Source of the DNA: Streptomyces sp. NBC_01445
Lineage (GTDB): Bacteria; Actinomycetota; Actinomycetes; Streptomycetales; Streptomycetaceae
Direction of reading: 5' to 3'
Assembly: GCF_035918235.1 (NCBI RefSeq)
Contig: NZ_CP109485.1
Location: forward strand, 8,463,001 to 8,527,000
DNA: 64,000 nt
Shown here: positions 10,313 through 18,915 of the stretch, in pieces
Layout of the letters: each line of letters begins with the position of its first letter
How positions within the stretch are numbered: position 1 is the first letter of the stretch
Translations under genes and position numbers: made by a program
The notes under the pieces: generated by a model
Databases searched by the model: none
Told to the model about the DNA's origin: nothing
The model's input: the letters and a program-made list of their open reading frames with translations, nothing else

Positions 10313-11782
10313 TCACTCGAACCACCGCTGCGGCCGTGGCGCGGTGTTACGCCAGATGTGCTTGGCCTCCCGGTACTCCGCGAGGCCGGTCGGACCCAGC
10401 TCCCGGCCGACGCCGGACTGCTTCATGCCGCCCCACTCGGCCTGCGGTACGTACGGGTGGAAGTCGTTGATCCATACGGTCCCGGCGTTCAGCAGGGACG
10501 CGACCCGCTCGGCTCGCTCGGCGTTCTGCGTCCAGACCGCTCCGGTCAGGCCGTAGACGGTGTCATTCGCGAGGGCGACCGCCTCGGCCTCGTCGCGGAA
10601 CCGCTCGACGGTCAGGACCGGGCCGAAGGATTCGTCGCGCACCACCGACATGCCCGGGGTGCACTCGGTGAGGACGGTCGGCGGATAGTAGTAACCGTCC
10701 CGCAGCGCCGGGTCCTCGGGCCGGACGCCACCGCAGCGCAGCACCGCACCCTCCGCGACACCCGTGGCCACATATGCCTCGACCTTGTCGCGGTGGGCGG
10801 CGGAGATCAGCGGACCCGTGCGGGCGTCCTCGTCGAACGGGCCGCCCATCGGGATCGCCCGGGCCCGCGCCACCAGGTCCTCGACGAACCTGTCGTGCAG
10901 TTCGTCCTGGACCAGCAGCCGCGCCCCGGCCGAACAGACCTGACCGGAGTGCAGGAACACAGCCATCAGGGCGTAGTCGACAGCCGTCTCGTAGTCGGCG
11001 TCGCCGAACACGATGTTGGGGTTCTTGCCGCCGAGCTCCAGAGCCACCTTCTTCACGGTGGCCGCGGCCGCGGCCATGATGCGCCGTCCCGTGACGAGAC
11101 CACCGGTGAACGACACCATGTCGACCCGAGGGTCCTCGGTGAGCGGTGCTCCCGCGTCCGGACCGGTGCCCAGGACGAGATTGGCGACCCCGTCGGGCAG
11201 TCCGGTCTCGGCCAGCAGCCGCATCAGGATGATCGCGGTGTGGGGGGTGAGCTCGCTGGGCTTGAGGACGAAGGTGTTGCCCGCGCCGAGCGCGGGGGCG
11301 ACCTTCCAGGCGGTCTGCAGCAGCGGATAGTTCCAGGGAGTGATCAGCGCGCACACGCCGACCGGCACGTGCACCACTCGGCTGTCCACGCCGGGGTTGC
11401 CGGTGTCGACGATCCGGTCGGTGCCGCCGGAGGCCACCAGATTGCCGAAGTAGCGGAAGCAGTTGGCGATGTCGGCCATGTCGTACTCGCTCTCCACGAG
11501 CCGTTTCCCGGTGTCCAGGGATTCGGCGCGGGCGAGCGCGTCCTTGTCACGCTCGATGAGGGCGGCCACGCGAAGCAGCAGAGCGCCGCGCTCGGCGGCC
11601 GGTGTGGCGGGCCACGGTCCGCGGTCGAAGGCTTCACGGGCCGCGGCGACCGCCGCCGCCGCGTCCTGCGGACCCGCCTCGTCGACCGTGGCGACCAGCG
11701 TGCCATCGGCCGGGCAGCGGATCTCGCGCACCCGCCCGTCGACGGCAGCGATCCACCTGCCACCGATGAACAGCTCAGGCAT
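10313..11782 (-). CDS. betB: Aldehyde dehydrogenase, betaine-aldehyde type
   Basis: 489-residue NAD(P)-dependent aldehyde dehydrogenase. The cofactor/active-site landmarks are ALITPWNYPLLQ, the FTGG glycine motif, the catalytic Glu in VALELGGKNPNIVF and the nucleophilic Cys in SGQVCSAGARL. It is first in the three-gene operon with the permease and GMC oxidoreductase, which fits oxidation of betaine aldehyde to glycine betaine. ATG 11782 is preceded by GGAGGAG. Other amino-aldehydes remain possible. Confidence 0.88.
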   Translation of the reverse strand: MPELFIGGRWIAAVDGRVREIRCPADGTLVATVDEAGPQDAAAAVAAAREAFDRGPWPATPAAERGALLLRVAALIERDKDALARAESLDTGKRLVESEYDMADIANCFRYFGNLVASGGTDRIVDTGNPGVDSRVVHVPVGVCALITPWNYPLLQTAWKVAPALGAGNTFVLKPSELTPHTAIILMRLLAETGLPDGVANLVLGTGPDAGAPLTEDPRVDMVSFTGGLVTGRRIMAAAAATVKKVALELGGKNPNIVFGDADYETAVDYALMAVFLHSGQVCSAGARLLVQDELHDRFVEDLVARARAIPMGGPFDEDARTGPLISAAHRDKVEAYVATGVAEGAVLRCGGVRPEDPALRDGYYYPPTVLTECTPGMSVVRDESFGPVLTVERFRDEAEAVALANDTVYGLTGAVWTQNAERAERVASLLNAGTVWINDFHPYVPQAEWGGMKQSGVGRELGPTGLAEYREAKHIWRNTAPRPQRWFE

Positions 11783-12098
11783 GCAGACTCCTCCGGGTCG
11801 GACGTTCGATGCAGCTCCCGAGCACGATCGGTCCTCCGACCCTGCTCCCGAGCACGCGGTGCGGTGCTCCGTCAACCGACAGTAAGTACGCGGCGTCGTC
11901 TGCGCAGCACCGCGGGGGCCAGCGGTGAGGTGACGGGGCATCCCGTTGCCGGCACCCACCGACGCCGGAGTGCGGCGACGTCGGAAGGCGAGATCGCGGG
12001 GCGGGAACCGCTCGGAAAGGTGGCCACGGCAAGAGAGGCTCCGTCGGGTGCTGGCAGGCGCGACCACCCGACGGAGCGCGTGCCACGTCAGGGAAGCC

Positions 12099-12450
12099 AG
12101 CTGGTTCCAGTGGGGCCGGCTCGCGCACGTCGTCGGCGTCGACCAGCCGGGCCCCGGCATGTCGATGACGCCGATCTTCATGATCGGCCTGCTTCATGAT
12201 CGGCGTGGTGTTCGGCTTGGCGGTGACTGCGAGGTGTTCCTCGTGACGCGGATGGGAGAGCCGTACGTCCATGGGGCCCGCCCCCGCCGAGGCGGTCGTC
12301 ACCGGCTTCAAGCACGGCGGACGGCGTCGGCCGTGTTCGCCTGCCGGTTCGAAGGCCGGCAGTGCGCCGTCTCCCTCGGCGTGGTCCGTTGGTCCCCTCC
12401 TGGCTGACGCACGGGGCTTTTGACTGGGCCATTGGCCCAAGGCCTTCGCC
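12099..12450 (+). pseudogene. Remnant of an MMPL-family (ActII-3-like) transporter
   Basis: Stitching three frames gives the conserved MMPL core: WFQWG, then TPIFMIG, VVFGLAV, CEVFLVTRM, PYVHGARP and AEAVVTGFKHGG, the order found around helices 9-10 of MMPL exporters. At least three frame changes separate these pieces. One is a 16-bp tandem duplication (12176-12191 and 12192-12207, one mismatch). After about 12340 the match fades; an ADARGF stretch may be the degraded VDAFLVR helix. This is a dead internal fragment of a gene usually 700+ codons long. It fills the long space upstream of the aldehyde dehydrogenase operon. Confidence 0.7.
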
Positions 12451-12567
12451 CGCTGTTGTTCCAAAGGCCCTTGAGATGCTGTGATGTTCCCGTCGATGGC
12501 GCTGCGGGATCTCCGCGGCGCCTTTTTCATGCGGAGTTTCGCGGTGACGCGGAAAGGGTGGGTGGCT

Positions 12568-12984
12568 GTGCTGAAGAGGGTGTTCGTGGCTCCGGATCCG
12601 GGGCGGCTGCGGCTGCGCTTCGCGGCCCGTGGCGTCCTCGGTATCAGCCTTGCGGTGGCCCTGTGCGGGCTCGCCGGACACTCGCTCGTCGCGGCCATCA
12701 CCGGTGGCCTGGCCGCGCTGCTCGCCCTGTTCACGGTGACCGACGCGACGGTGCGCGGACAGGCCGTGACGACCGCGCTGCTCCCGGCCGTCGGACTCCC
12801 GGTGCTCGGGCTCGCGGCCACGCTGCACGACGTGCCCGTCGCCCGTGACCTGGCGTTCCTCGCGGTCGTGGGCGCCGGGGTGTACGCGCGGCGGTGGGGG
12901 CCGCGCGGGCACTCCCTCGGCGTGTTCGCGTTCATGACCTTCTTCGCCATGTCAAGGGCGCGACAGGCAACCAGTCCCGTATAG
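12568..12984 (+). pseudogene. N-terminal fragment of a FUSC-like integral membrane protein
   Basis: Starting at GTG 12568 (AAAGGG 9 nt upstream), the reading frame gives RVFVAPDPGRLRLRFAARG, several hydrophobic helices and VVGAGVYARRWGPRGHSLG, the typical start of FUSC/aromatic-acid-exporter-type proteins. In that family the frame continues for several hundred residues after FAFMTFFA. Here it breaks at about 12950 and ends 11 codons later. Only about 125-130 family residues remain, so the gene is almost certainly non-functional. A start at 12481 is possible but lacks a ribosome site. Confidence 0.6.
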
Positions 12985-13129
12985 CCGGTGTTCTTGCTGG
13001 CCGGAGCTGTGCTGGGGTGCACTCGGCGAGCCGCATGTGTGGCCACGTGTTGTCGGGTGAATCAGGGTGCGTGCTGACCACTTGCTGACTTTCCTGACGC
13101 ACCGTTAGGTGACGGTGTGGGTGCGCGTT

Positions 13130-13275
13130 CTGTGGTGAGGCCGGTGACCGTGCGGACCGAGTGGCGGGGCGGAACAGGTGCTCCAAAGAGCCGAGCCCGA
13201 AGCGGCGGATCAGAGTCGCCAGCAGTATGGCGCCCGCGACGAAGGTCAGGGGCGCCGGCAGCGCTGCCCGGGCTT
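13130..13275 (-). pseudogene. Possible C-terminal fragment of a DUF418-type membrane protein
   Basis: The minus strand reads a hydrophobic helix (LTFVAGAILLATLI) followed by RRFGLGSLEHLFR, similar to the GPLEWLWR tail of DUF418 proteins. It is short, has no start of its own and lies among other decayed genes. The assignment is tentative. Confidence 0.3.
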
Positions 13276-13301
13276 CGCCTCGAATGGTGGACCCGGCCCG
13301 C

Positions 13302-13666
13302 CCGGCTCAAGAGGAGGCCTGGGACGCCCTGCGCCGCGCTTTCGACGTGATCGCCGAGCCCTAGACCGGCGAGCCCGGACCTCCGATGGGCATGATGCGG
13401 CTGCTCAGCGACGCCTGCGCGTTGATGACGCGGCACTGGGAGAAGACGCAGGGCTGGCAGAGCATGCTGGCGCCAGAGATCTCCCGTCGGCTCGGCGGGC
13501 CGGATCCCGTCATCGACATGCGGGCCAACGCACTCGCGGCGGCCGCGATCTCGTGCCTGGACGCGGGCGCCGATGCTGGACCGCAAGCGGCGGGACCACC
13601 TCGATGCCGGACCTCGTGGACCAGGCGATGGGCATCCTGCGTGAACCGGGCGACGTTTCCGGATAA
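13302..13666 (+). pseudogene. Remnant of a TetR-family regulator (C-terminal part)
   Basis: The frame reads EEAWDALRRAFDVIAEP, a TAG stop (13362-13364), then RLLSDACALMTRHWEKTQGW, SMLAPEISRRLGGP and RANALAAAAISCLDA. After a frame change near 13570 it continues as DLVDQAMGILRE. This is the ligand-binding half of a TetR regulator; the DNA-binding N-terminus is missing. It precedes the truncated reductase on the same strand, so both may once have formed a regulator-enzyme pair. Confidence 0.6.
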
Positions 13667-13832
13667 CGCATCACGCCCGCGTGCTCGGGCCTCCCCTACG
13701 GCCGTACCTCGCGCAAGGCAGGGGCCAGGCGGCGAGCACAGGCAACTGCCTTGCCGTAGCGGTGCCTAATCGACCGCGCCGCTGAACATCGTGCCATTCC
13801 GAGCAGCGGCACGATCCCAGGAAGGACAAATC

Positions 13833-14351
13833 ATGAAACTTACTGCTATCGGTGCTGGCGCCATCGGGGGCAATCTGGCCTGCAAGCTTGCCGCCGCCGG
13901 TCACGACGTACAGGTGGCCGACGCCAGGGGCCCCGAGGCCGTCCCGGCCGACGTGCTGGAGCCCGGCGCCCGCGCCGTGCCCCTGGACTCTGCTGTACGG
14001 GACAGGGACGTGATCATCATGTCTATCCCCTTCGAGCGTGCCCCAGAACTGGCCGACGTGCTCGCCCTGGTCTCCGACGAGACGGTGGTCATCGACACCG
14101 CCAACTACTACCCGCACCTCAGCGGGCCCATCGAGGCAGTGGACAGCGGGCAGGTGGAAAGCGTGCGTAACGCCGAAGCCCTGGGCCGGCCGCTGGCCAA
14201 GGCATGGAACGCCGCCCTGGCCGAGACCCCCCGGATGCACGAGGATCCGGAGCCGTCTCAGCGTCAGCCGAGGCGCTGCTGGCGCGCCCACGCGTCGACA
14301 TCGGAGACCTTGAACTGCAGCTTTGCGTTCCGGCCGGCGCCGAACTTGTAG
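13833..14351 (+). pseudogene. Truncated NADPH-dependent F420-reductase-like oxidoreductase
   Basis: MKLTAIGAGAIGGNLACKL is an intact Rossmann start with GxGxxG. The sequence follows the 245-residue paralogue at 21929-22666 closely as far as KAWNAALAET (about residue 131), then continues with 40 unrelated residues. The break at about 14230-14235 is 30 bp from the stop of an excisionase gene coming from the other side. That is what one expects if a mobile element or its deletion removed the second half. The C-terminal substrate/F420 half is lost, so function is unlikely. Confidence 0.75.
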
Positions 14352-14449
14352 ACGGCCAAGCCGAGGCGGGGTGCGTCGCGATAGACCCAGGTGAGAGACA
14401 TGTTGAGGTACTCGGCGGTCTGCTTGGCATCCATGAAGCGCGGGGGCAT
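14264..14449 (-). CDS. Excisionase-like small HTH protein (MerR/HTH_17 fold)
   Basis: 61 residues: MDAKQTAEYLNMSLTWVYRD is the helix-turn-helix of Xis/HTH_17 proteins, and LQFKVSDVDAWARQQR is the usual wing and end. Such proteins direct integrase toward excision of integrative elements and are normally followed by int. Here no integrase follows: the stop lies about 30 bp from the break in the reductase gene. ATG 14449 has GGAGG just upstream; the frame is open to 14596 and a longer form is possible. Best read as the surviving end of a decapitated integrative element. Confidence 0.7.
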   Translation of the reverse strand: MPPRFMDAKQTAEYLNMSLTWVYRDAPRLGLAVYKFGAGRNAKLQFKVSDVDAWARQQRLG

Positions 14450-14599
14450 CCGACCTCCAATACTTGTGCGGGAGATCAGTGTCAGCACGGGATGCGACTT
14501 GGTGAGGCCGTAGGAGGCCTGGTACGGGTTCGTCATTCCGTTCGGGAGGGCGGATCGTTGCCCGGGACCGTCGAAGCGGACGATCTGGGTACTCACGTC

Positions 14600-15425
14600 A
14601 TGAAGTCTTCTCTCTCACCCCGCTGACCTGGATATATGCGTCACGGAGGTGCCCTGACCTGTGTGTTTGCACCTTTCTCGGTCTTTCAGGTTCGTACTGT
14701 TTTGTGCAGCCGATTCTCTCCAGCCGCTCCCCAGATTCTCCCCAGCGAGCATGCCGGCAGGGGCTGTTGGTCGGGCGGAAGGGGAGGGTTGCTCGGCAAC
14801 TCTGCGTGTCGGGCAGGGCTCGGCATCGGTGATAGTCGGTCTGTCGTGATGGCGGTGGGTACGCCAGACGTCAGCGGGTAGCCGGGACCCGACTGCCGAG
14901 GGTGGAATTGCGTAGGCACGCTCAGCCAGGAGACCTAATTGGGTACCACATGGCACAGGTAGGCAAGACCGTCTTCTGGCGTCCACGTGGTCCAGTTCGA
15001 CGCCGTTCACGCGGGTTTGGTCTTGGTGGTCCAGGTGCGTCGACGCTGTTGGTGACACGGACGTGACAGAGGTTGTCCCTCGTCGGCCTGCGGGGCCGCT
15101 GGCGCGGCGCTGGTGGGCCGCGGCTTGGGAGTGGATGCTTCCGGTAGGTCGGGGCATGTCCAAGAATTCGAACGGCTGTAGGCATCGTGGCGCGGGATGG
15201 CTACGATCGCAGTCGTTCGTTCGTGACCTGTTGTGGGTGCAAATTGCGCAGCGGGAGGGCGGCGGGTGGCCGATGTGGAGCTATCCGGGGAGGTGGTCGA
15301 CGATCGCACGAGTGTCCGTACTAGCCTTGCCGTTCGTTTGGGCGCGTTCCCGTGTCTAGGGTCGGTTGAGGTCTGTTGGCTTTGTTGTTGAGGCTGCTTC
15401 CGGTGGCGCGGGGCAAGCGGTAAGG
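14600..15425. other. About 825 bp with no supportable gene
   Basis: Open frames here are short and overlap on both strands without known motifs or good starts. A stretch at 14893-14920 resembles the D-arm region of a leucine tRNA, but the other arms are absent. It may contain remains of the integrative element (lost int/attachment region) and the promoter of the gene starting at 15426. Confidence 0.5.
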
Positions 15426-16103
15426 ATGAGCGTGTACGGCCCTGCTGGGGAGAGCGTCGGGTGCAGGACGAGAGCGGGTTGGTCGATGGCAATCGCGGCA
15501 CGAGAGCCCTTGGGTGTGGTTGCGGGAGCGCTGGCTCCCGGCGATCTCGTACCCCGCGATGCGAATCTGGCGGTTGTTGAAGCCGAGGGGGCGCAGGTCG
15601 TTGTGGCCTACCGGGTCGAGGCGCGAGAGCGGGAGCGACGGGCGGCTGCGGGTATGCCACCCCTGACGCGACCGGATGCCCTGAACCTCTTGATGGCGCT
15701 GCCGCTCGGCGAGCCTGTTCCTGCCGGATCACTGAACGGCAGGGAACGCCGAGCGTTGAAGTGCCTGCCGAAGGGGGCGGTGGTCCGACGTGACGGATTG
15801 ATTACCCGTCTGGCAGCCCAGCCGGTCCACGTCGACATGGTGTTCGTGCCCGGACGCAGTTGGGAGTCGGCGATGGAGCGGGCCGAGCGGTTCACGCCAT
15901 TCACTGCTCGTTCCGTATTGATCGATGGCGCGTTGCGGCGCAAGGACGAGGCGGTGATGCGCGCTGATTTCTACGGCATCGGATTGCTCCACGTCCAGGG
16001 CGATGCGGTCGAGGTTGTTGTGCCACCCGGCCGCTTCGTGCGCAAGCGCCACACGGTTGCTGGCTGGAAGTTCCTGGAAGATGTCCACCGGCAGCTCCCT
16101 TGA
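15426..16103 (+). CDS. Hypothetical protein in island, unrecognised family
   Basis: 225 residues, soluble, Arg-rich, without signal peptide or membrane segments. Visible features are an Arg/Glu-rich helix (VEARERERRAAAG), then LTRPDALNLLMALPLGEPVPAG and a C-terminal beta-rich part with DFYGIGLLHVQGDAVEVVVPPG. I do not recognise the family. ATG 15426 was preferred to the more upstream TTG 15366. It runs toward the TGT-like gene with only 14 bp between the stops. Its place inside the excisionase-bearing island suggests mobile-element cargo, possibly linked to the neighbouring two-gene module. Confidence 0.6.
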   Translation: MSVYGPAGESVGCRTRAGWSMAIAAREPLGVVAGALAPGDLVPRDANLAVVEAEGAQVVVAYRVEARERERRAAAGMPPLTRPDALNLLMALPLGEPVPAGSLNGRERRALKCLPKGAVVRRDGLITRLAAQPVHVDMVFVPGRSWESAMERAERFTPFTARSVLIDGALRRKDEAVMRADFYGIGLLHVQGDAVEVVVPPGRFVRKRHTVAGWKFLEDVHRQLP

Positions 16104-16117
16104 GGGGGTGCATCCGG

Positions 16118-17281
16118 CTACTGAGTGACGGGCAGTGTCGCCCATGCTTTGAGCGGCGCGGGTACTTGGAACCCGGACTTGGGACTCGCACCCACTCCGA
16201 TGCGCTGGTTTTCCAGTGCGTAGCGGTCGACGGCTGCAGCGCATTTGTTGCGCCACCACGTCTTACGCTCGGAGCCGGCTCGGTGGCTTGCTATGTCGCT
16301 GACCCATGTGCCCCAGGTGTGGATGTTGTGGTTCTCGGCCTCACGCCGCGTTTCACCGTCGGAAAGGTAGAAGCTGTCGAGGCTGCGCCCGTCGCACTCC
16401 TCGCAGTCGCAGGTTGCCGGATCGGCATTGCCGTAGACCTTGGACAAGAACTCGGCGCCCTTGAAGCACATCAACTGCGGCATCAGGATGTGCGGGTACG
16501 TGGGGCCGCCGCCGCGCTTGCCGATCTGGGCCTTCTCGTCGGGCGGTATCGCGTGGCGGAGCGAGCTCTGGACGCCGATTCCCGCGCAGAGGGCGCCGTG
16601 CGCCATCACGTCGAGAGCTGCGAGGTCTGTGCGCAGCAGTGACATGTGCTCGACCTCGGTGAACAGCCTGCGCAAGTTGGCCGGGATGTCCTTCGTCTGT
16701 CCCAGTGGGTCGAACTGGCGGAAGAGGATGACTGCCTTCGGGTGACGGATCTTGGCGCAGACCGCGATCAGTTGGCCGATGTTCTCCCGGCTCAGCCAGG
16801 TGACATCGATCGGAAGGGAGACCAGCGTGTCGGCTCGCTCGATCCGGTTGGCTTCCCGCATTACCGCTTTGAGGGCACGGGAGTTCGCCGGCGGTATGTA
16901 GCCGGTGGGTGTCAGTGCTGCGGTTGCCCCTCGAGCCTTCTGGAAGTTCAGCGAGGTGTCCACGGCGGCGAACAGTTCGTCGGGAGGAGCCATGAACGGC
17001 TCCTCCGCCGTTGCCGTGTACGTGGTGTACACGGCGCTGTCGATCAGCAGAGTGCCCTGGTAGCCGACGTCGGCGCGGAGCTGGAAGGCGCGTGCGTCGG
17101 CGTTGGCGCCGGTCATGACCACGCCGCTCAGGCCGTCATCGAGGGCCGGGCGAGGTCGGGGAGTGTACTGGGCATGTTCGTGCAGTAGTACCCGGCCCTG
17201 CAGGAGCGGCACCGCTGCCACGGTGTGGTCGAGCGTCTTCACGGCGGGCGGTCGCCGCCTCGGATCGGGAGCGTTGCTCAT
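16118..17281 (-). CDS. TGT-superfamily-like protein with zinc-site motif, partner of ImmA/IrrE gene
   Basis: 387 residues, unnamed family. Seen: CDCEECDG (Cys 291, 293, 296) followed by NHNIH (His 318, 321). This is the Cys-X-Cys-X2-Cys plus His pattern and spacing of the zinc site of tRNA-guanine transglycosylases and their DNA-acting DpdA relatives. LLIDSAVY (Asp81) and LPIDVTW (Asp159) lie where the TGT barrel carries its active-site Asp regions, and the body has the alternating strand/helix rhythm of a TIM barrel. The classical TDSGGFQ motif is absent, so base exchange on tRNA or DNA is only a hypothesis. ATG 17281 lies 3 nt after the stop of the HTH-protease gene, with GAGGTGAT as ribosome site: a coupled pair. 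Confidence 0.7.
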   Translation of the reverse strand: MSNAPDPRRRPPAVKTLDHTVAAVPLLQGRVLLHEHAQYTPRPRPALDDGLSGVVMTGANADARAFQLRADVGYQGTLLIDSAVYTTYTATAEEPFMAPPDELFAAVDTSLNFQKARGATAALTPTGYIPPANSRALKAVMREANRIERADTLVSLPIDVTWLSRENIGQLIAVCAKIRHPKAVILFRQFDPLGQTKDIPANLRRLFTEVEHMSLLRTDLAALDVMAHGALCAGIGVQSSLRHAIPPDEKAQIGKRGGGPTYPHILMPQLMCFKGAEFLSKVYGNADPATCDCEECDGRSLDSFYLSDGETRREAENHNIHTWGTWVSDIASHRAGSERKTWWRNKCAAAVDRYALENQRIGVGASPKSGFQVPAPLKAWATLPVTQ

Positions 17282-17284
17282 GAA

Positions 17285-18397
17285 TCACCTCGCAGAAGGG
17301 TCCGGCACGTCCTTGTGTCCGGACGGAGAAGAAGCGCACAAGTAGATCTCGTGGAACTCCTCACGGCCCAGGCCCGCCAGATGAGCGGTCTCGGTCGCAC
17401 TGAGGTGGTGCTGTCCCTCAAGCCAGGTGACGGCCTGAGCGATATGGCGCGGGGTCTCGCGCCGGATGACGATTGGTTCGTTGGTGCGGTAGCCGAGTGC
17501 GGACAACTCGACCATGAGCGTGCGGTACTGCCAGTCGCTGATCACGCCCAGGTCCACGGCCCGCCGGATGAGAGCGGCCATGGAGACCCCCCAACGGGCT
17601 TTGAGATCCATGAGGCGAGCGACGTCGATGCCGGGCTTCAGCTCGCCCAGGATCACCTCGTGCGGCATGAGGAACTCGGCGGCGAACCGGTCGGCTTGGG
17701 CCTCCTGTGTGCGTCCCTCGCCTGGCTCGCGGTGCATGATCAGATGGCCCAGCTCGTGAGCGAGGCTGAAGCGTGAACGGTCGCCAGGGGCAGTGGAGTT
17801 GAGGAGTACCAGCGGCGCCCGGTCGTGCGGCCACTGGCTGACGGCGTCGAGTTCGGTGGTGCCCAGATCGCGGACTACGACCAGGGCGCCGACGTGTTCG
17901 AGCAGCGCAACCAGGTCGTCGATGGGGCCGGCGGGAACGTTCCACTCTTCGCGCAGCGTCTCCGCAGCGTCCGCGGGAGTGTCGAAGTCGTTGACCTCAA
18001 TGGGCCTGAACCGGTGGGGATGACGGAGGGCTGCCGCCCGCGTTACCGCTTCGACCTGGAGGCGGGTGAGCGCCAGCGTCGCATGGATCCGGCGCAGCGC
18101 GGGGGCTCCCAGTGAGGCCCGCTTGCGGTGGTGGATCAGCCCGATGCCTGCCCCGGCCGTATCAGCGGCCTGGCACAGCACCTCGGGTGTGAAGCGAAGC
18201 GCGGCGGCGAACAGGAGCACCCGCTCCGCCCGGACCGGGATGCGTCCGGCTTCGGCCCGGCTTACGTACCCCTGCGAGATGCGGTTGCCCTCCACGTGCG
18301 ACATCTGCTCCGCGAGCTCGGACTGGGTCCATCCCCGAGAGTCGCGCGCCAGGACGAGCATGGCGGGATCCGCCAGCAACTCCTCTTGATCACTCAC
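17285..18397 (-). CDS. XRE-type HTH regulator fused to ImmA/IrrE metallopeptidase (M78)
   Basis: 370 residues. Residues about 10-75 form a Cro/C1-type HTH (RGWTQSELAEQMSH, then QGYVSRAEAG). Residues about 150-300 form the IrrE/ImmA zinc peptidase: HELGH at 214-218 (two His ligands, catalytic Glu215) and the downstream Glu232 with DRFAAEFLMP. Family members cut their cognate repressor or antitoxin under stress or during element induction, or act as antitoxin-like regulators of an adjacent gene. Here the adjacent gene is the TGT-like protein 3 nt downstream. GTG 18397 has GGAGG upstream. A palindrome at 18433-18457 is the likely operator for autoregulation. Confidence 0.92.
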   Translation of the reverse strand: MSDQEELLADPAMLVLARDSRGWTQSELAEQMSHVEGNRISQGYVSRAEAGRIPVRAERVLLFAAALRFTPEVLCQAADTAGAGIGLIHHRKRASLGAPALRRIHATLALTRLQVEAVTRAAALRHPHRFRPIEVNDFDTPADAAETLREEWNVPAGPIDDLVALLEHVGALVVVRDLGTTELDAVSQWPHDRAPLVLLNSTAPGDRSRFSLAHELGHLIMHREPGEGRTQEAQADRFAAEFLMPHEVILGELKPGIDVARLMDLKARWGVSMAALIRRAVDLGVISDWQYRTLMVELSALGYRTNEPIVIRRETPRHIAQAVTWLEGQHHLSATETAHLAGLGREEFHEIYLCASSPSGHKDVPDPSAR

Positions 18398-18432
18398 GGT
18401 CCACCTCCAACCATGACAAGCCTCAACTCCCC

Positions 18433-18457
18433 TGAGGATACACTGGTTTATCCCTCA
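18433..18457 (-). promoter_or_regulatory. Putative operator/promoter of the HTH-protease/TGT-like operon
   Basis: Inverted repeat TGAGGATA - 8 nt - TATCCCTCA (one-base bulge), 36 bp upstream of the GTG start in an AT-richer patch. Its place and symmetry fit autoregulation by the XRE domain. Confidence 0.55.
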
Positions 18458-18511
18458 AAATATTCCGGACATGATCCGTAAGGTGCCATGCCTTCAGGAA
18501 TACCACGCGCC

Positions 18512-18533
18512 ACTGACAGTCCAACTGACAGTC
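18512..18533. repeat. Short direct repeat ACTGACAGTC, two copies
   Basis: Two 10-bp copies 2 nt apart (period 12) in the gap between the XRE operon promoter and the IS110 element. It could be a binding site or an old insertion scar. Confidence 0.5.
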
Positions 18534-18749
18534 TGGCGACCGTTGTTGGGCGGGAGAGGGCTTCACGTGCATCATCCGCCCGAGACATCGCTGCGCAGGT
18601 CAGGAGGTCGCTCTGCGGAGGGACGCAGGGTGTCGCATCGCGTTCGTCACGGCTGTATCTCTCGCACGTTCGCCGCCATCAACGAACATCAGTTGCCGCA
18701 TAGGTGCGGTCGGCGGTCGAGTTTGAGCACGCCGGGTTCGGGTGTTGTG

Positions 18750-18895
18750 GGGGCGGGAGGATGGGTGGGTGCTGTCCCTGTTCTGGGGTCTGACTCCTGA
18801 CATCTCTGACCGATGTGTCCTGGTCTCACAGTGTCGGCCGTGGGTCGGGGATGGTGCGTTGTCGGTTCCGGGCCGGCGGAGAGTGTCCCGATAGA
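18750..18895. repeat. ~145-bp dispersed repeat, copy A, abutting IS110
   Basis: From GGGAGGATGGG to TCCCGATAGA this stretch matches 55828-55969 along its full length with scattered substitutions. The match ends at the same GATAGA in both copies. Copy A lies directly downstream of the IS110 transposase stop (18916), so it is either the non-coding end of such an element or its preferred target. See copy B. Confidence 0.7.
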
Positions 18896-18915
18896 CATCT
18901 CGGGATCTGAAGAAG

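Noticed and set aside
11775..13046. 423-codon minus-strand frame over the decayed region
   Set aside because: Arg/Pro/Ser-rich shadow without domains; the plus strand carries the recognisable MMPL and FUSC remains.
14893..15010. Leucine-tRNA-like stretch (GTGGAATTG..TAGGCACGCT)
   Set aside because: Only a D-arm-like segment is present; no acceptor stem, anticodon arm or correctly spaced T-arm could be folded.
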